Shown here piece after piece: positions 25,341 through 34,637 of a stretch of 35,743 bases of DNA; position 1 is the first letter of the stretch; the number at the start of each line of letters is the position of its first letter. The notes under the pieces were generated by a model. It saw only the letters and a program-made list of their open reading frames with translations, was not told the origin of the DNA and did not search any database. The translations under genes and the position numbers were made by a program. Source of the DNA: Haloarcula salina (GTDB lineage Archaea; Halobacteriota; Halobacteria; Halobacteriales; Haloarculaceae); NCBI RefSeq assembly GCF_010119195.1, contig NZ_WRXL01000010.1, forward strand, positions 1 to 35,743, read 5' to 3'.

Positions 25341-25790
25341 ATGGCGTTAGAAACCGTTCTTCTGGCAGTTGGCCCGAACGACGCGGACCGTATCGACGAA
25401 CTCGCAGACGCCGTGACAGACATCGCCGGCCCGGCCGGGGCCGAGGTCGTTGTCGCACACGTCTTCACCGACGACGAGTACGGCAACGTCGTCGAGCGAC
25501 TGGAGTTCGAGTCCACTGGCGAGGCCGACCCCGACGAAGTCGCCGACCGACACACGACCGTCCGAGAACTCCTCAAACGGTTCCACGACACCGGCCTCGA
25601 CACGTCGGTACGCGGCGCAGTCGGCAACCACGGCCAGCAGATCGTCGACCTCGCGAAGACGACCGATGCCGACCTCGTCGTCGTCGGCGGCCGCAAGCGC
25701 TCGCCGACCGGCAAGGCCGTCTTCGGCTCCACGGCACAGGAAGTCATGCTGAACGCGCCGTGTCCGGTGACGTTCGTCCGCGGCGAGTAG
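25341..25790 (+). CDS. UspA-family universal stress protein
   Basis: 149 aa from ATG 25341; an upstream in-frame ATG at 25320 is less likely because a TATA-like GTTTTACT (about 25310-25317) lies about 25 bases before 25341. A single UspA domain: ETVLLAVGPNDADRIDEL at the start and the nucleotide-binding segment VVVGGRKRSPTGKAVFGSTAQ near the end, closing with APCPVTFVRG. The G-rich loop suggests ATP binding, although the motif is not perfect. Function in the cell is unspecified; no partner is adjacent. Confidence 0.9.
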   Translation: MALETVLLAVGPNDADRIDELADAVTDIAGPAGAEVVVAHVFTDDEYGNVVERLEFESTGEADPDEVADRHTTVRELLKRFHDTGLDTSVRGAVGNHGQQIVDLAKTTDADLVVVGGRKRSPTGKAVFGSTAQEVMLNAPCPVTFVRGE

Positions 25791-25827
25791 AGCGGCGGCA
25801 GTTTTCTCTCGATTCGAGGCGGCGGCG

Positions 25828-27201
25828 CTACTCGACCAGCGCCGCTTCCAGCAGTTCCAGCGGGTGTCTGATCTCGTAGCCGCTGCCGTGTTCCATCTGC
25901 ATGGCGCAGGTCGGACACTCGGTCATACCCGTCTCGCCGTCGGCGTCTTCCATGTGCTCGAACATCTCCTCGCCGATCTGCATGGACTTCTCGTACTTCT
26001 CCTCCTTCCAGCCGTAGGTCCCCGAGATGCCCGAACAGGAGTCGCCCACGTCCTCGACGCCGACGCCGTCCAGGTCGCGGAACAGTTCGACGGCCTGGCG
26101 GTCCAGCCCCTGATTACGCGAGTGACACGGGGCGTGGTACGCGAACTCCTCGGCCAGGTCGCCGTCCACCTCGGCCTCGCGGACCTCCTCGCGCAGGTCC
26201 TCGTGGATGCGCAGATATTCGACGGCCTCGAAGGTGTTCGCGGCGACTTTCTCGATACCGTCGATGTCGAAGAGTTCCGGGTACTCCTGGCGAAGCGCCA
26301 TCGAACAGGAGGTACAGGACGCGATGGCGTCGTAGCCCCGCTCGACGAGGTCCGACATCGAGGAGACGTTCACCTCGGCGTGGCGGCGGGCGTCGTCGAG
26401 CATCCCGTTGGCGAACATCGGCGTGCCCGAGCACTTCTGCTCGGGAGCCACGACCTCGTAGCCGAACGCCTCGTAGAGGCGGACCATCGCCTTGCCGACC
26501 TCGGTGGTGTTGTAGTTCGAGTAACAGCCGTGGAAGTACGCGACCTTCTTGTCGGCGTCTTCGGGGAGTCCGCGGCGGTTTCGCGCCGCCTTCGCGTTCT
26601 CCCGGGAGGTCGCCTGCCCGCCGCGCTCTGCCCACCACTCGCGGAAGGTCTGCCGTGCGAACTCGGGGAAGTCGCGCTCGCTGGTGACGCCGAGCGTCTT
26701 TTCCATCACCCACCGGGCGGGACCGAAGTTCATCGCGAAGTTCGCCAGCCGCGGGACCTTGCTCGCGAAGAACGCCGACGTGCGGTAGTTCGCGAGGATG
26801 CGATTGCGGACGTACTCGACGGAGAGCTTGTCCATCTGCTCGCTGACGTACTCCCCGCGGGCGGTGTTGTGCATCTGGCTGAGCGGGACGCCCGACGGGC
26901 AGGCGTTGTCACAGCGCATGCAGTTCGAGCAGTCCATCACCGAGTCGTCGACGGTGTAGTCGTCGTCGGTCTGCTTCAGCCGCCACTGCTCGGGGCCCTG
27001 GAACTTCGGGCCGGGGAAGTCGTCGTCGACCGCCGCGACCGGGCAGTTCGTGTCGCAGGTCGCGCACTTGTAGCAGGAGTCCGCGCCGGGGCGGAGGTCG
27101 AAGTCGTCGCTGTCGGGGAACACGTCGACCGGCTCGAAGTCCTCCCCCGTGTTCGGTGCAACCGGGTCGAAGTCTGTGTCTGGTGATTCGGCGTCGCTCA
27201 T
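25828..27201 (-). CDS. glpC: anaerobic-type glycerol-3-phosphate dehydrogenase subunit C
   Basis: 457 aa iron-sulfur subunit that passes electrons from the GlpAB dehydrogenase to the membrane quinone pool. Two [4Fe-4S] motifs are present: C43/C46/C49/C53 (CYKCATCDTNCP) and C91/C94/C97/C101 (CSNCMRCDNACP). Two cysteine-rich CCG-type domains follow (YFHGCYSNYN, EQKCSGTPMF, ASCTSCSMALRQE, YHAPCHSRNQG, DSCSGISGTYG). It is the third gene of the operon, its ATG overlapping the glpB stop by four bases. The acidic N-terminal 40 residues are a halophile-type extension. Confidence 0.94.
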   Translation of the reverse strand: MSDAESPDTDFDPVAPNTGEDFEPVDVFPDSDDFDLRPGADSCYKCATCDTNCPVAAVDDDFPGPKFQGPEQWRLKQTDDDYTVDDSVMDCSNCMRCDNACPSGVPLSQMHNTARGEYVSEQMDKLSVEYVRNRILANYRTSAFFASKVPRLANFAMNFGPARWVMEKTLGVTSERDFPEFARQTFREWWAERGGQATSRENAKAARNRRGLPEDADKKVAYFHGCYSNYNTTEVGKAMVRLYEAFGYEVVAPEQKCSGTPMFANGMLDDARRHAEVNVSSMSDLVERGYDAIASCTSCSMALRQEYPELFDIDGIEKVAANTFEAVEYLRIHEDLREEVREAEVDGDLAEEFAYHAPCHSRNQGLDRQAVELFRDLDGVGVEDVGDSCSGISGTYGWKEEKYEKSMQIGEEMFEHMEDADGETGMTECPTCAMQMEHGSGYEIRHPLELLEAALVE

Positions 27202-28472
27202 CGTGCCTCCTGTGCGGCGCGCTGGCCCGCCGCGTAGCCTGTCGCGATCGAGACGCCGCTGCCGGACTTCTCGGCGGCGAAGTCGTAGCCGCCCAGCACC
27301 GAGCCGGCGGCGCGCAGATTGTCGAACTCGGGGCGCTCGCTCGCGTCGAGCGGTCGCAGGTCGTCGTCGGTCGCGACGCCGTAGCGAGCGAACGCGTGGT
27401 CGCCGAACAGTTCCGTCTCGAACCAGTCGTAGCGGTCCTCGGCGTGGGGGACGTGGCAGTCGAACACCGGCTCTGAGACGCCCTCGCGGTCGGATTCGAT
27501 GCCCTTCCCGACGAAGCCGCCCGTCGCGAGGACGTACTGGTCGGCGCTGTTGGGGATTCGAGCCCCGTTCTTCTCGACGAAGACGCGCTCGACGCGGTCG
27601 TCGCCGTCGACGTCCACCACGGGGTTGCCGGTCTCGATGCTGACGCCGGCCGCGTCGAGCGCGTCGAACAGCGCGTCTTCGAGTCGGAGCCCGGGCAGCG
27701 AGGGCGGCCCCATCGGGACCTCGAACACGTCGACGCCCAGTTTCTCGCCGAGGGCGGCCCGAATCGCACCGGGTTCGTCGTCGCCCAGAATCGCCGGGAA
27801 GCCGACGCGCGCCTCGCCTTCGAGCAGCGGGTTCACGCGCTGGGCGAGGGCGTCGCGGGCCGGGACCTTCCGCCCGCGCACCGCGACCTCGCCGTTCGTG
27901 TCGAGCAGTTTCGCGTAGCGCGTCACCTTCGCGTCGGCCCGCAGGTCGCCGGGGAACCGGATCGTCTCCCCGCGCACGTCGAACGGGACTCCCGCCGCGC
28001 CGAGGTGGGCGGCGACGTGGGGCGCGTCGAAGTCCACCATCTCCTCCACGCCGACGAGCAGGGTGTCCCGGTCGTCGCTCGCGAGGCCGGCGCTCGCCCC
28101 GGCCGGGTAGCGCGCGGTCGGCTTGACCGTGCCGCCGTGGGTCGGTAGCAGCGCGTTCGCGTCCGTGTGGCCGCCCTCGTAGGTCGGAACGGCCTCGTCG
28201 AACAGCGAGAGCGCATCGCGGACCGTCTCGACGCCGACGGTCCGGTACGGATGACTGTCGGGAAGGGACTGGATGGCCGCGAACGGATCTGTCAGCGGAC
28301 CGTCGCCGTCGGGCGTGTAGCCGAGCACGTCGACGAGGCCCGAGGCCTGACGCAGCGTGCTCTGCTTGTAGGAGACCAGCCGCACGTCCGCCCCCTCGCG
28401 GGCCGCCGACAGCGCGCCGGTGAGGCCGGCGAGGCCGCCGCCGACGACGAGCACGTCCGACTCAATCGCCAT
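27198..28472 (-). CDS. glpB: anaerobic-type glycerol-3-phosphate dehydrogenase subunit B
   Basis: 424 aa flavoprotein subunit. The N-terminal dinucleotide-binding motif [17 protein letters not shown] (7-23) is intact and the closing FAD motif [20 protein letters not shown] is present near the C-terminus. With GlpA it forms the catalytic dimer oxidising sn-glycerol-3-phosphate to dihydroxyacetone phosphate. It overlaps glpA by 11 bases and glpC by four. Confidence 0.93.
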   Translation of the reverse strand: MAIESDVLVVGGGLAGLTGALSAAREGADVRLVSYKQSTLRQASGLVDVLGYTPDGDGPLTDPFAAIQSLPDSHPYRTVGVETVRDALSLFDEAVPTYEGGHTDANALLPTHGGTVKPTARYPAGASAGLASDDRDTLLVGVEEMVDFDAPHVAAHLGAAGVPFDVRGETIRFPGDLRADAKVTRYAKLLDTNGEVAVRGRKVPARDALAQRVNPLLEGEARVGFPAILGDDEPGAIRAALGEKLGVDVFEVPMGPPSLPGLRLEDALFDALDAAGVSIETGNPVVDVDGDDRVERVFVEKNGARIPNSADQYVLATGGFVGKGIESDREGVSEPVFDCHVPHAEDRYDWFETELFGDHAFARYGVATDDDLRPLDASERPEFDNLRAAGSVLGGYDFAAEKSGSGVSIATGYAAGQRAAQEAR

Positions 28473-30189
28473 CCGTCCCTCCGTCGGCGGCCACGTCCGC
28501 GTCGGCGACGCCGCCGGCCCGACTGCGGCCGGCGTCGAACGCCGAGAAGTCGACGGGATCGCCGTCGGCCGGGTCCCGGTCGCGGTTCTGCGTCGTGGCG
28601 TGCAGCGCGTAGTTCAGCGCGGCCTGCGAGAGCTGTTCGCCCCACAGCGCGTGTCGCTGGCCCTTCCAGCGCTCCTGGAGCAGTTCGTCCCACGCCTCGC
28701 GGACGACGGCCTCGTCGTACTCCGCGTGGAGTTCGCTCGCCATGCGGTGCGAGCAGAAGCCGCCCTGGCAGTTCCCCATCGACGCGCGCGTCCGGATGCG
28801 GACAGCGTTGAGGTCCGAGCCCGACCCCTCGATGGCGTCGTGAATCTCCGCGCGCGTGACGCCCTCGCACTCGCAGACGGTCGGATTGGGACCGTCGGTT
28901 TTGAGCACCTCGTCGGCTCGCGAACCGAGTCGCTCGACGCTCCGGCGGCCGATGGGCGAGCGCAGGCCGAACTCGTCCATGTAGTCCCGCAGGACCGAGA
29001 AGTCCTCGCTGCCGGGCAGCGGCACGTCGGCGGTGCGACAGTCCGCGTCGATGCCGAACTTCCCGCAGACGTGGTCGCTGATCTGCTCGCCCATCATCCG
29101 GTAGGTGGTGAACTTCCCGCCGACGATGCTGGTCATGCCGGGCAGATCGTCGCGCTCCTCGTGGTCCAGCAGGAAGAAGTCCCGCGTGATGTCCGTCGGG
29201 TCGGTGCTGCCCACGCCCGGCGGTTCGTACAGCGGGCGAACGCCCCAGAATGACCGGATCGTGCGGGCCTCCTGAAGCATCGGGATGAGTTCCGACAGCG
29301 TGTCGATCATCATGTCGACCTCCCACTGTTCCTCGGGGTAGTCCTCGGGGTCTTCGACCTCCTCGTCCGTCGTGCCAAGTATCGCCGTCGTCTCGTGGGG
29401 CACGACGATGTCCGCGTCGCCCTTCGGTCGGCAGCGGTTGATGACGGTGTCGACCTGCCGGATATTCATGATGGTCATGACGCCCTTGGAGGGGCGGACC
29501 TCGATGTCGAGGTCGGCCATGTCGCCGATGCGCCCCGCCCACGCTCCCGTCGCGTTCACGACGTAGTCGGCGCGGATTTCCTCGGTGCCCCCCGCCGTGC
29601 CGTGGACGCGCTTGCCCGGCCCCGAGCCGTGTTCGACCTCGATACCGACGATTTCCCCGCGCTCGACGAGGAGGTCGGTGACTTTCGAATGTGTCTCGAT
29701 GCGCGCGCCGTGTTCCTGCGCGCTCGCGGCGTTCGCCACGACCAGTCGAAACGGGTCGATGGCTCCGTCCGGCACGGAGATCGCCTTGTCGATGTCTTTC
29801 GCCAGGTGGGGCTCCATCTGTCGCGCCTCCTCCCCGGTGACCACTTCGGCGGGGATGTCGCACTCCCGACACCCCTCCAGTTTCTCCTCGAAGTACTCCT
29901 CGGAGTCCTCGGGGCGCTTGACGAACAGGCCGCCGGTCATCTCGACGCAGTGGCTGGCGATGTCCCGCAGGACGCGGTTCTCCTCGATGCACTCCCTCGC
30001 GCTGGCCTGGTCCGAGACGGCGTACCGGCCGCCGCTGTGGAGCAGGCCGTGCATCCGACCGGTGGTCCCGTGCGTGAGGTTTCCCTGCTCGACGAGGGTC
30101 ACGTCGAGCCCGCGCATCGCCAGGTCCCGGGCGATGCCCGCTCCGGTCGAACCGCCGCCGATGACGGCGATGTGTGGTGTCTGTCCCAT
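28462..30189 (-). CDS. glpA: anaerobic-type glycerol-3-phosphate dehydrogenase subunit A
   Basis: 575 aa. FAD-binding start [20 protein letters not shown] (7-26) and [13 protein letters not shown], then the DAO-type substrate domain, and a C-terminal BFD-like [2Fe-2S] domain with C439-x-C441 and C474-x4-C479. In Haloferax this operon is essential for growth on glycerol, a main carbon source in salt lakes because of Dunaliella. It is the first gene of glpABC. The promoter has TTTACTA-type elements upstream, with an AATCAT/ATGATT repeat behind. An acidic C-terminal tail ([11 protein letters not shown]) extends past the usual end. Confidence 0.95.
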   Translation of the reverse strand: MGQTPHIAVIGGGSTGAGIARDLAMRGLDVTLVEQGNLTHGTTGRMHGLLHSGGRYAVSDQASARECIEENRVLRDIASHCVEMTGGLFVKRPEDSEEYFEEKLEGCRECDIPAEVVTGEEARQMEPHLAKDIDKAISVPDGAIDPFRLVVANAASAQEHGARIETHSKVTDLLVERGEIVGIEVEHGSGPGKRVHGTAGGTEEIRADYVVNATGAWAGRIGDMADLDIEVRPSKGVMTIMNIRQVDTVINRCRPKGDADIVVPHETTAILGTTDEEVEDPEDYPEEQWEVDMMIDTLSELIPMLQEARTIRSFWGVRPLYEPPGVGSTDPTDITRDFFLLDHEERDDLPGMTSIVGGKFTTYRMMGEQISDHVCGKFGIDADCRTADVPLPGSEDFSVLRDYMDEFGLRSPIGRRSVERLGSRADEVLKTDGPNPTVCECEGVTRAEIHDAIEGSGSDLNAVRIRTRASMGNCQGGFCSHRMASELHAEYDEAVVREAWDELLQERWKGQRHALWGEQLSQAALNYALHATTQNRDRDPADGDPVDFSAFDAGRSRAGGVADADVAADGGTDGD

Positions 30190-30260
30190 CTCTTCGGGAA
30201 TTCGGAGGCCATCTACTTTACTTTACCGCAGACCAGCCTCGGATAGTAAATTTTCTATTG

Positions 30261-30274
30261 AATCATGAATGATT
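30261..30274. promoter_or_regulatory. AATCAT-N2-ATGATT inverted repeat in the glpA promoter
   Basis: Perfect 6-bp arms with a 2-base spacer lie just upstream of a minus-strand TATA-like AATTTACTA (about 30245-30253), roughly 70-85 bases before the glpA ATG. The position suits an activator or TFB-assisting factor; binding protein unknown. Confidence 0.4.
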
Positions 30275-30692
30275 GAAACGTACTGGGGCGTGCGACAGAC
30301 TACCAATCGGGGCGAGACGGCTCCCAGTTCGGGGTCGGTCACGCATCGATTTCCCAAGAATCCAGCCAGAATCGGCCACCAGAGGCACATTCTGAGCTGA
30401 CCGACGTTGCTTTCGGATTCGGAATTTCGAGTACTGGTAACCGGGCCACCGCCGTAACGATTGTGTATCTTCGCGAGAAGGAGCGCTGAAAACGTCTCCA
30501 CAGCTACTATCGAGTCGGTCACGATATCCACACGGAACTTCCCGACCGGACGCACGCTCTCGTGCGCGACGCCAACAGCGAGACTGCACGTCCCGACGTT
30601 TTCGACCGGTATCGCCGCTCCTGCTGTTCTTTATCGACTAATCCCCACCATCAGTAATCTTTATAATGATTCACTATGTTGTTTACTGGTAA

Positions 30693-30722
30693 GGTGGTAG
30701 CTTCCATAAATAAGCTACCTCC
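30693..30722. promoter_or_regulatory. 30-bp near-perfect palindrome centred on the glpK TATA box
   Basis: Arms GGTGGTAGCTT (30693-30703) and AAGCTACCTCC (30712-30722) pair at 10 of 11 positions around the 8-base centre CCATAAAT. The TATA box CATAAATA (30705-30712) occupies that centre, about 30 bases before the glpK ATG, so the expected transcription start (near 30735) is outside the repeat. A dimeric repressor bound here would directly exclude TBP. This is one of the strongest regulatory signals in the window. Confidence 0.7.
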
Positions 30723-30740
30723 ACAACGGAGACAACAACA

Positions 30741-32273
30741 ATGGCAGACACATACGTTGGCGCAATCGACCAGGGGACGACCGGGACCCGCTTCATGGTG
30801 TTCGACCACAGCGGGCAGGTCGTCGCGAACGCGTACGAGAAACACGAACAGATCTACCCGGAACCGGGGTGGGTAGAGCACGACCCGATCGAGATCTGGG
30901 AGAACACGCAGGAAGTCGTCACGCAGGGGCTCGCCGACGCGGGCCTGGGCGCGGAACAGCTCGAAGCGCTCGGCATCACGAACCAGCGCGAGACGACCGT
31001 CGTGTGGGACAAAGAGACCGGCAAGCCGGTACACAACGCGCTGGTCTGGCAGGACCGACGGACCACCGACCGCGTCGAGGAGATCCAGGAAGCGGACAAG
31101 GTCGAGTGGATCCGCGGCAAGACCGGGCTGGAGTGTGACGCGTACTTCTCGGCGACGAAGACCGAGTGGATCCTCGACAACGCCGAACCCCTGAAGATGC
31201 AGAGCGCACGCGGGGACGACCTCCGCGACCGGGCCGAAGACGGCGAGCTCCTGATGGGGACCATCGACGCGTGGCTCATCTACAAGCTCACCGGCAACCA
31301 CATCACGGACGTCTCGAACGCCTCGCGGACCATGCTGTACAACATCCACGACATGGAGTGGGACGACGAACTCCTCGAAGAGTTCGGCGTGCCCGAGTCC
31401 ATGGTCCCCGAGGTCCGCCCGTCCTCCGACGAGAAGCTCTACGGCCACACGGACGCCGACGGCTTCCTCGGCGAGGAAGTGCCCGTCGCGGGCGCGCTGG
31501 GCGACCAGCAGGCCGCGATGTTCGGCCAGACCTGCTTCGACGAGGGCGACGCGAAGAACACCTACGGGACCGGTTCGTTCTACCTGATGAACACCGGGAA
31601 CGAGGCCGTCGAGTCCGACCACGGCCTGCTCACCACGATCGGCTTCCAGATGTCCGGCGAGCCGGTCCAGTACGCCCTCGAAGGCTCCATCTTCATCACC
31701 GGCGCGGCCATCGAGTGGCTCGAAGACGTGGACCTCATCAACAACGCCGCCCAGACGGCCGAACTCGCGCGCTCGGTCGACTCGACCGACGGCGTCTATA
31801 TGGTCCCGGCGTTCACGGGGCTCGGCGCGCCCCACTGGGACGGGCGCGCACGCGGGACCATTGTCGGAATGACTCGGGGGACCCGAAAGGCGCACATCGT
31901 CCGCGCGACGCTGGAATCCATCGCGTACCAGACCCGCGACGTGGCCGAGGCCATGGAGGCCGACTCCGGCGTCGAGACCACTTCGCTGCGCGTCGACGGC
32001 GGCGCGGTCAAGAACAACTTCCTCTGTCAGCTCCAGTCCGACATCATCCAGACGGACATCGCCCGTCCGGAGGTCGACGAGACCACCGCGCTCGGGTCGG
32101 CCTACGCCGCCGGCCTCGCGGTCGGCTACTGGGACACCGTCGACGAACTCCGCGACAACTGGCAGGTCGACGAGGAGTTCTCCCCGGAGATGGAGAGCGG
32201 TGAGGCCGACAGGCTGTACTCGCGCTGGGACGACGCCGTCGACCGCTCGCGCGACTGGGCCACGGAGGAGTAA
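30741..32273 (+). CDS. glpK: glycerol kinase
   Basis: 510 aa, full-length FGGY-family kinase that phosphorylates glycerol to sn-glycerol-3-phosphate with ATP, feeding GlpABC. The N-terminal ATP-site motif DQGTTGTR (10-17) and QDRRTTDRVEEI, FYLMNTGN, GLGAPHWDGRARGTIVGMTRGT and LRVDGGAVKNNFL regions match glycerol kinases. Divergent from glpABC and followed after three bases by a membrane-protein gene whose Shine-Dalgarno GGAGGAG lies in the glpK 3' end. Regulation is probably by the TATA-centred palindrome. Confidence 0.96.
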   Translation: MADTYVGAIDQGTTGTRFMVFDHSGQVVANAYEKHEQIYPEPGWVEHDPIEIWENTQEVVTQGLADAGLGAEQLEALGITNQRETTVVWDKETGKPVHNALVWQDRRTTDRVEEIQEADKVEWIRGKTGLECDAYFSATKTEWILDNAEPLKMQSARGDDLRDRAEDGELLMGTIDAWLIYKLTGNHITDVSNASRTMLYNIHDMEWDDELLEEFGVPESMVPEVRPSSDEKLYGHTDADGFLGEEVPVAGALGDQQAAMFGQTCFDEGDAKNTYGTGSFYLMNTGNEAVESDHGLLTTIGFQMSGEPVQYALEGSIFITGAAIEWLEDVDLINNAAQTAELARSVDSTDGVYMVPAFTGLGAPHWDGRARGTIVGMTRGTRKAHIVRATLESIAYQTRDVAEAMEADSGVETTSLRVDGGAVKNNFLCQLQSDIIQTDIARPEVDETTALGSAYAAGLAVGYWDTVDELRDNWQVDEEFSPEMESGEADRLYSRWDDAVDRSRDWATEE

Positions 32274-32276
32274 GCG

Positions 32277-33380
32277 ATGATTGAGACCCTCATCCTCCAG
32301 CTACCGGTCATCGATATGGGCGTGCCGGACTTCCTGCTCCTGATAATCGCCGCCTTCGCCGGCGGCGCGTTCGGGGCGGCGCTGGGCGCGCTCCCGGCCT
32401 TCTGTTTCACCGGCTTCATGGTCATCGCCGGCCAGGCCGTGGCGATCCTCCGGGGCAACATCATCGGAGAACTCGGTGAACTCACCGCGACGGGCGTGAC
32501 CGGGGCGATCGCCTTCGGGCCCGTGTTCGGCCCGCACGTCTCGTTCGCCGGCGGCGCGGCGGCCGCGGCCTACGCGGCGAAACACGACGGGATGTACGAG
32601 CCCGACGAGGGCGACTACCACCCGGCGAAAGACATCGCTTACGCGCTGGGGACCCGTCCCGACATCCTCGCGGTCGGCGGCATCTTCGGCATCTTCGGGA
32701 TGCTCGTCCGCCAGATCAGCGGCGGCCTCCTGCTTCCGTGGGACCCCATCGCGATGGGCGTCGTCCTCTCGGCGGTCGCCCACCGCATCGTCTTCGGCTA
32801 CCCGCTGATCGGGGCGGGCGACCGCGGCCTCCTCGACATGTCGCCGTTCGAGAGCGGCGAGAAGCGCGTCGCCACGGACGGCGGGACGACCACTGACGGC
32901 GGCACGGCTCAGTCATACAGACTCGCGGTCGAGCCGTGGCTGCCCCACCAGTACAAGTGGGCCAACGTCGCGATGATCGGCGTCGTCACCGGGCTGCTGG
33001 GCGGCTGGATCGCCATCCAGACCGGCAGCGCGTTCCTCGGTTTCGGCATCTCCGCGGCCAGCCTGACGTTCCTCAACCTCGGCGTCGAGAAGATCCCGGT
33101 CACCCACCACATGACCCTGCCCGCGAGCACGGCCGCGCTGGCCGTCTTCGGCGGGACGCCCGAGACGGGGACGATGGCGGCCGTTATCGCTCTCATCATC
33201 GCCGGACTGTTCGGGATGTACGGGGCGCTGCTGGGCGAGGTCATCCAGCGCGTCTTCTACGCGCACTCGGACACCCACTTCGACCCGCCGGCGGCGGCCA
33301 TCGTCGTCGCGACGCTGACCATCGCGATCCTCGCCATCGTCGGCGTCTTCGGCGGCTCCGCGTGGGTTCCGACGCTGTGA
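32277..33380 (+). CDS. polytopic membrane protein linked to glpK, putative glycerol facilitator
   Basis: 367 aa integral membrane protein with about eight or nine hydrophobic helices (for example FLLLIIAAFAGGAFGAALGAL, ALPAFCFTGFMVIAGQAVA, IFGIFGMLV, MIGVVTGLLGGWIAI, AAVIALIIAGLFGMYGAL, AIVVATLTIAILAIVGVFGG) and a soluble Asp/Gly/Thr-rich loop at about 195-225. It has no aquaporin NPA motif, so it is not a GlpF-type channel. In Haloferax the corresponding gene after glpK has been proposed as a glycerol uptake protein, which is the basis of this call. It is translationally coupled to glpK. Confidence 0.7.
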   Translation: MIETLILQLPVIDMGVPDFLLLIIAAFAGGAFGAALGALPAFCFTGFMVIAGQAVAILRGNIIGELGELTATGVTGAIAFGPVFGPHVSFAGGAAAAAYAAKHDGMYEPDEGDYHPAKDIAYALGTRPDILAVGGIFGIFGMLVRQISGGLLLPWDPIAMGVVLSAVAHRIVFGYPLIGAGDRGLLDMSPFESGEKRVATDGGTTTDGGTAQSYRLAVEPWLPHQYKWANVAMIGVVTGLLGGWIAIQTGSAFLGFGISAASLTFLNLGVEKIPVTHHMTLPASTAALAVFGGTPETGTMAAVIALIIAGLFGMYGALLGEVIQRVFYAHSDTHFDPPAAAIVVATLTIAILAIVGVFGGSAWVPTL

Positions 33381-33399
33381 CCTCTCGGAACCGGGAGCC

Positions 33400-33408
33400 T
33401 TTATTTAT
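33400..33408 (+). promoter_or_regulatory. TATA box of the Orc1/Cdc6-like gene
   Basis: TTTATTTAT lies about 40 bases before the ATG at 33445, predicting a leader of about 15 bases. Confidence 0.45.
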
Positions 33409-33444
33409 CGCACCAACTGTTACGATACACATCTCATCTGAACG

Positions 33445-34620
33445 ATGGACATCGAAGCGAGAATCAAGCGTCGACAACGCCGGAACGGAGCGCCGCGACT
33501 CGTCCGCGACTACGAGTCGCTCTCACCGGTGGTTCACATCGAGGAGCCCGCCGACCGCGGGCCGATCCTCGAACGGCTGCTGGACCACCTCGACCCCGTG
33601 TTCGACGGACAGCTCCCACCCAACGCCTACGTCTACGGGCCGAGCGGGTCCGGGAAGTCCGCGGTCGTCACGGCACTGTTCGCCAACCTTGAGCGACTCC
33701 CGACCGAACAGCAGGCGATCATCCACACGACGACCCGCGCCCAGCCGCCGACCTCGCCGTCGTTCGTCTACGTCGACGCGCGCCGGACCGCGAGCGAGTT
33801 CGCCTTCTATCACGCCGTGCTGGACTCGCTCGTCGAGGACTCGGTCCCGGAACACGGCATCGGCACGGAGACGCTCCGGACGCGGCTCCACGACCTCGTC
33901 AGGGAGCAGCGCACCGGCGTCGTCGTCGCGGTCGACCACGTCGGCGAATCGGAGAGCATCGACTCGTCGGAGCTGGTGGACCTCTTCGCCGGCCTCCCGA
34001 GCACCGTCAGCTGGCTCGCTATCGGACGCGAGGCCCCCGAGTCGACCGAGCTGACGCGCTACACCGCGACCACGGTCCACATCGAGCCCTACCAGCGCCA
34101 GATGCTCGTCGACGTGCTGATGACCCGGACCTCGGACGGCCTCGCCCAGCAGGCCCTCGACCACGGCCTCGCTCGTCGGATCGCCGACTGGGCGGACGGG
34201 AACGCCCACGCCGCGCTCGCCGCGCTCTTCATCGCCGCCGAACTGGCACAGCGCGCCGACCAGGACCGGATCACGAAGGCGAACGTCGACGACGCCATCG
34301 CCGAGGTGCCCGACCCCTGCGTCTCGCTTGGCGTGGTGCTCGCGCTGCCGGCGAACCGACAGGCCGTCCTCCGAGAACTCGTCGACCTGAGCGAGGAGGA
34401 GCGCTCCTCGGTCACGGCGACGACGGAGGCGATCAGCGCCGCCGAGTCGGTCGACCTCTCGCCGGGGACCGTCAAGCGCTTCCTCTACGAGATGGCCGAG
34501 TCCGGCGTCGTCGAACGCGTGGCGGCCCGGGCGACGAACGGGCAGGGCCGACCCCCGAGCCGGCTGGAGCCGCGGTTCCCGCCGACGGCGTTCCGTCGGC
34601 TCTACGACCTCGGCCAGTAG
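33445..34620 (+). CDS. Orc1/Cdc6-family AAA+ ATPase with degenerate Walker B
   Basis: 391 aa. The opening layout (ESLSPVVHIEEPADRGPILERLLDHLDPV, then NAYVYGPSGSGKSAVV) matches Orc1/Cdc6 proteins, with an intact Walker A G65-K71-S72. Walker B reads VVVAVDH (D164-H165) where DE is expected, and the sensor-1 asparagine position is replaced (WLAIGREAPE). The lid region (GNAHAALAALFIAAELAQ, corresponding to GDAR..LDLL.AGE) and a C-terminal winged helix (about 300-390: LSPGTVKRFLYEMAESGVVE) are present. Nucleotide may bind, but hydrolysis is doubtful, so a regulatory paralogue is more likely than an active initiator. No origin-recognition repeats are visible in the short flanks. Confidence 0.75.
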   Translation: MDIEARIKRRQRRNGAPRLVRDYESLSPVVHIEEPADRGPILERLLDHLDPVFDGQLPPNAYVYGPSGSGKSAVVTALFANLERLPTEQQAIIHTTTRAQPPTSPSFVYVDARRTASEFAFYHAVLDSLVEDSVPEHGIGTETLRTRLHDLVREQRTGVVVAVDHVGESESIDSSELVDLFAGLPSTVSWLAIGREAPESTELTRYTATTVHIEPYQRQMLVDVLMTRTSDGLAQQALDHGLARRIADWADGNAHAALAALFIAAELAQRADQDRITKANVDDAIAEVPDPCVSLGVVLALPANRQAVLRELVDLSEEERSSVTATTEAISAAESVDLSPGTVKRFLYEMAESGVVERVAARATNGQGRPPSRLEPRFPPTAFRRLYDLGQ

Positions 34621-34637
34621 GAAACCGCAAGCGGGGT

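Larger units (their letters stand above)
30190..30740. other. 551-base divergent intergenic region between glpA and glpK
   Basis: Longest gene-free stretch in the window. Both ends are AT-rich promoter zones; the centre (about 30290-30620) has moderate GC and no recognised element. Open frames here (about 110 aa, minus strand) encode neutral to basic, cysteine-containing peptides unlike haloarchaeal proteins, and I do not call them. A transcript for a small RNA cannot be excluded from sequence alone. The octamer ATGATTCA occurs in both glp promoters (30259-30266 on the minus strand, 30666-30673 on the plus strand). Confidence 0.6.

Noticed and set aside
30223-30589. Two ~110-codon minus-strand frames between glpA and glpK
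   Set aside because: Products are neutral to basic and Cys-containing, unlike the acidic proteins around them; no clear promoter or homology.
33381-33444. Replication origin next to the Orc1/Cdc6-like gene
   Set aside because: Only 64 bases upstream and 17 downstream are free, and no origin-recognition repeats or AT-rich unwinding element were seen.
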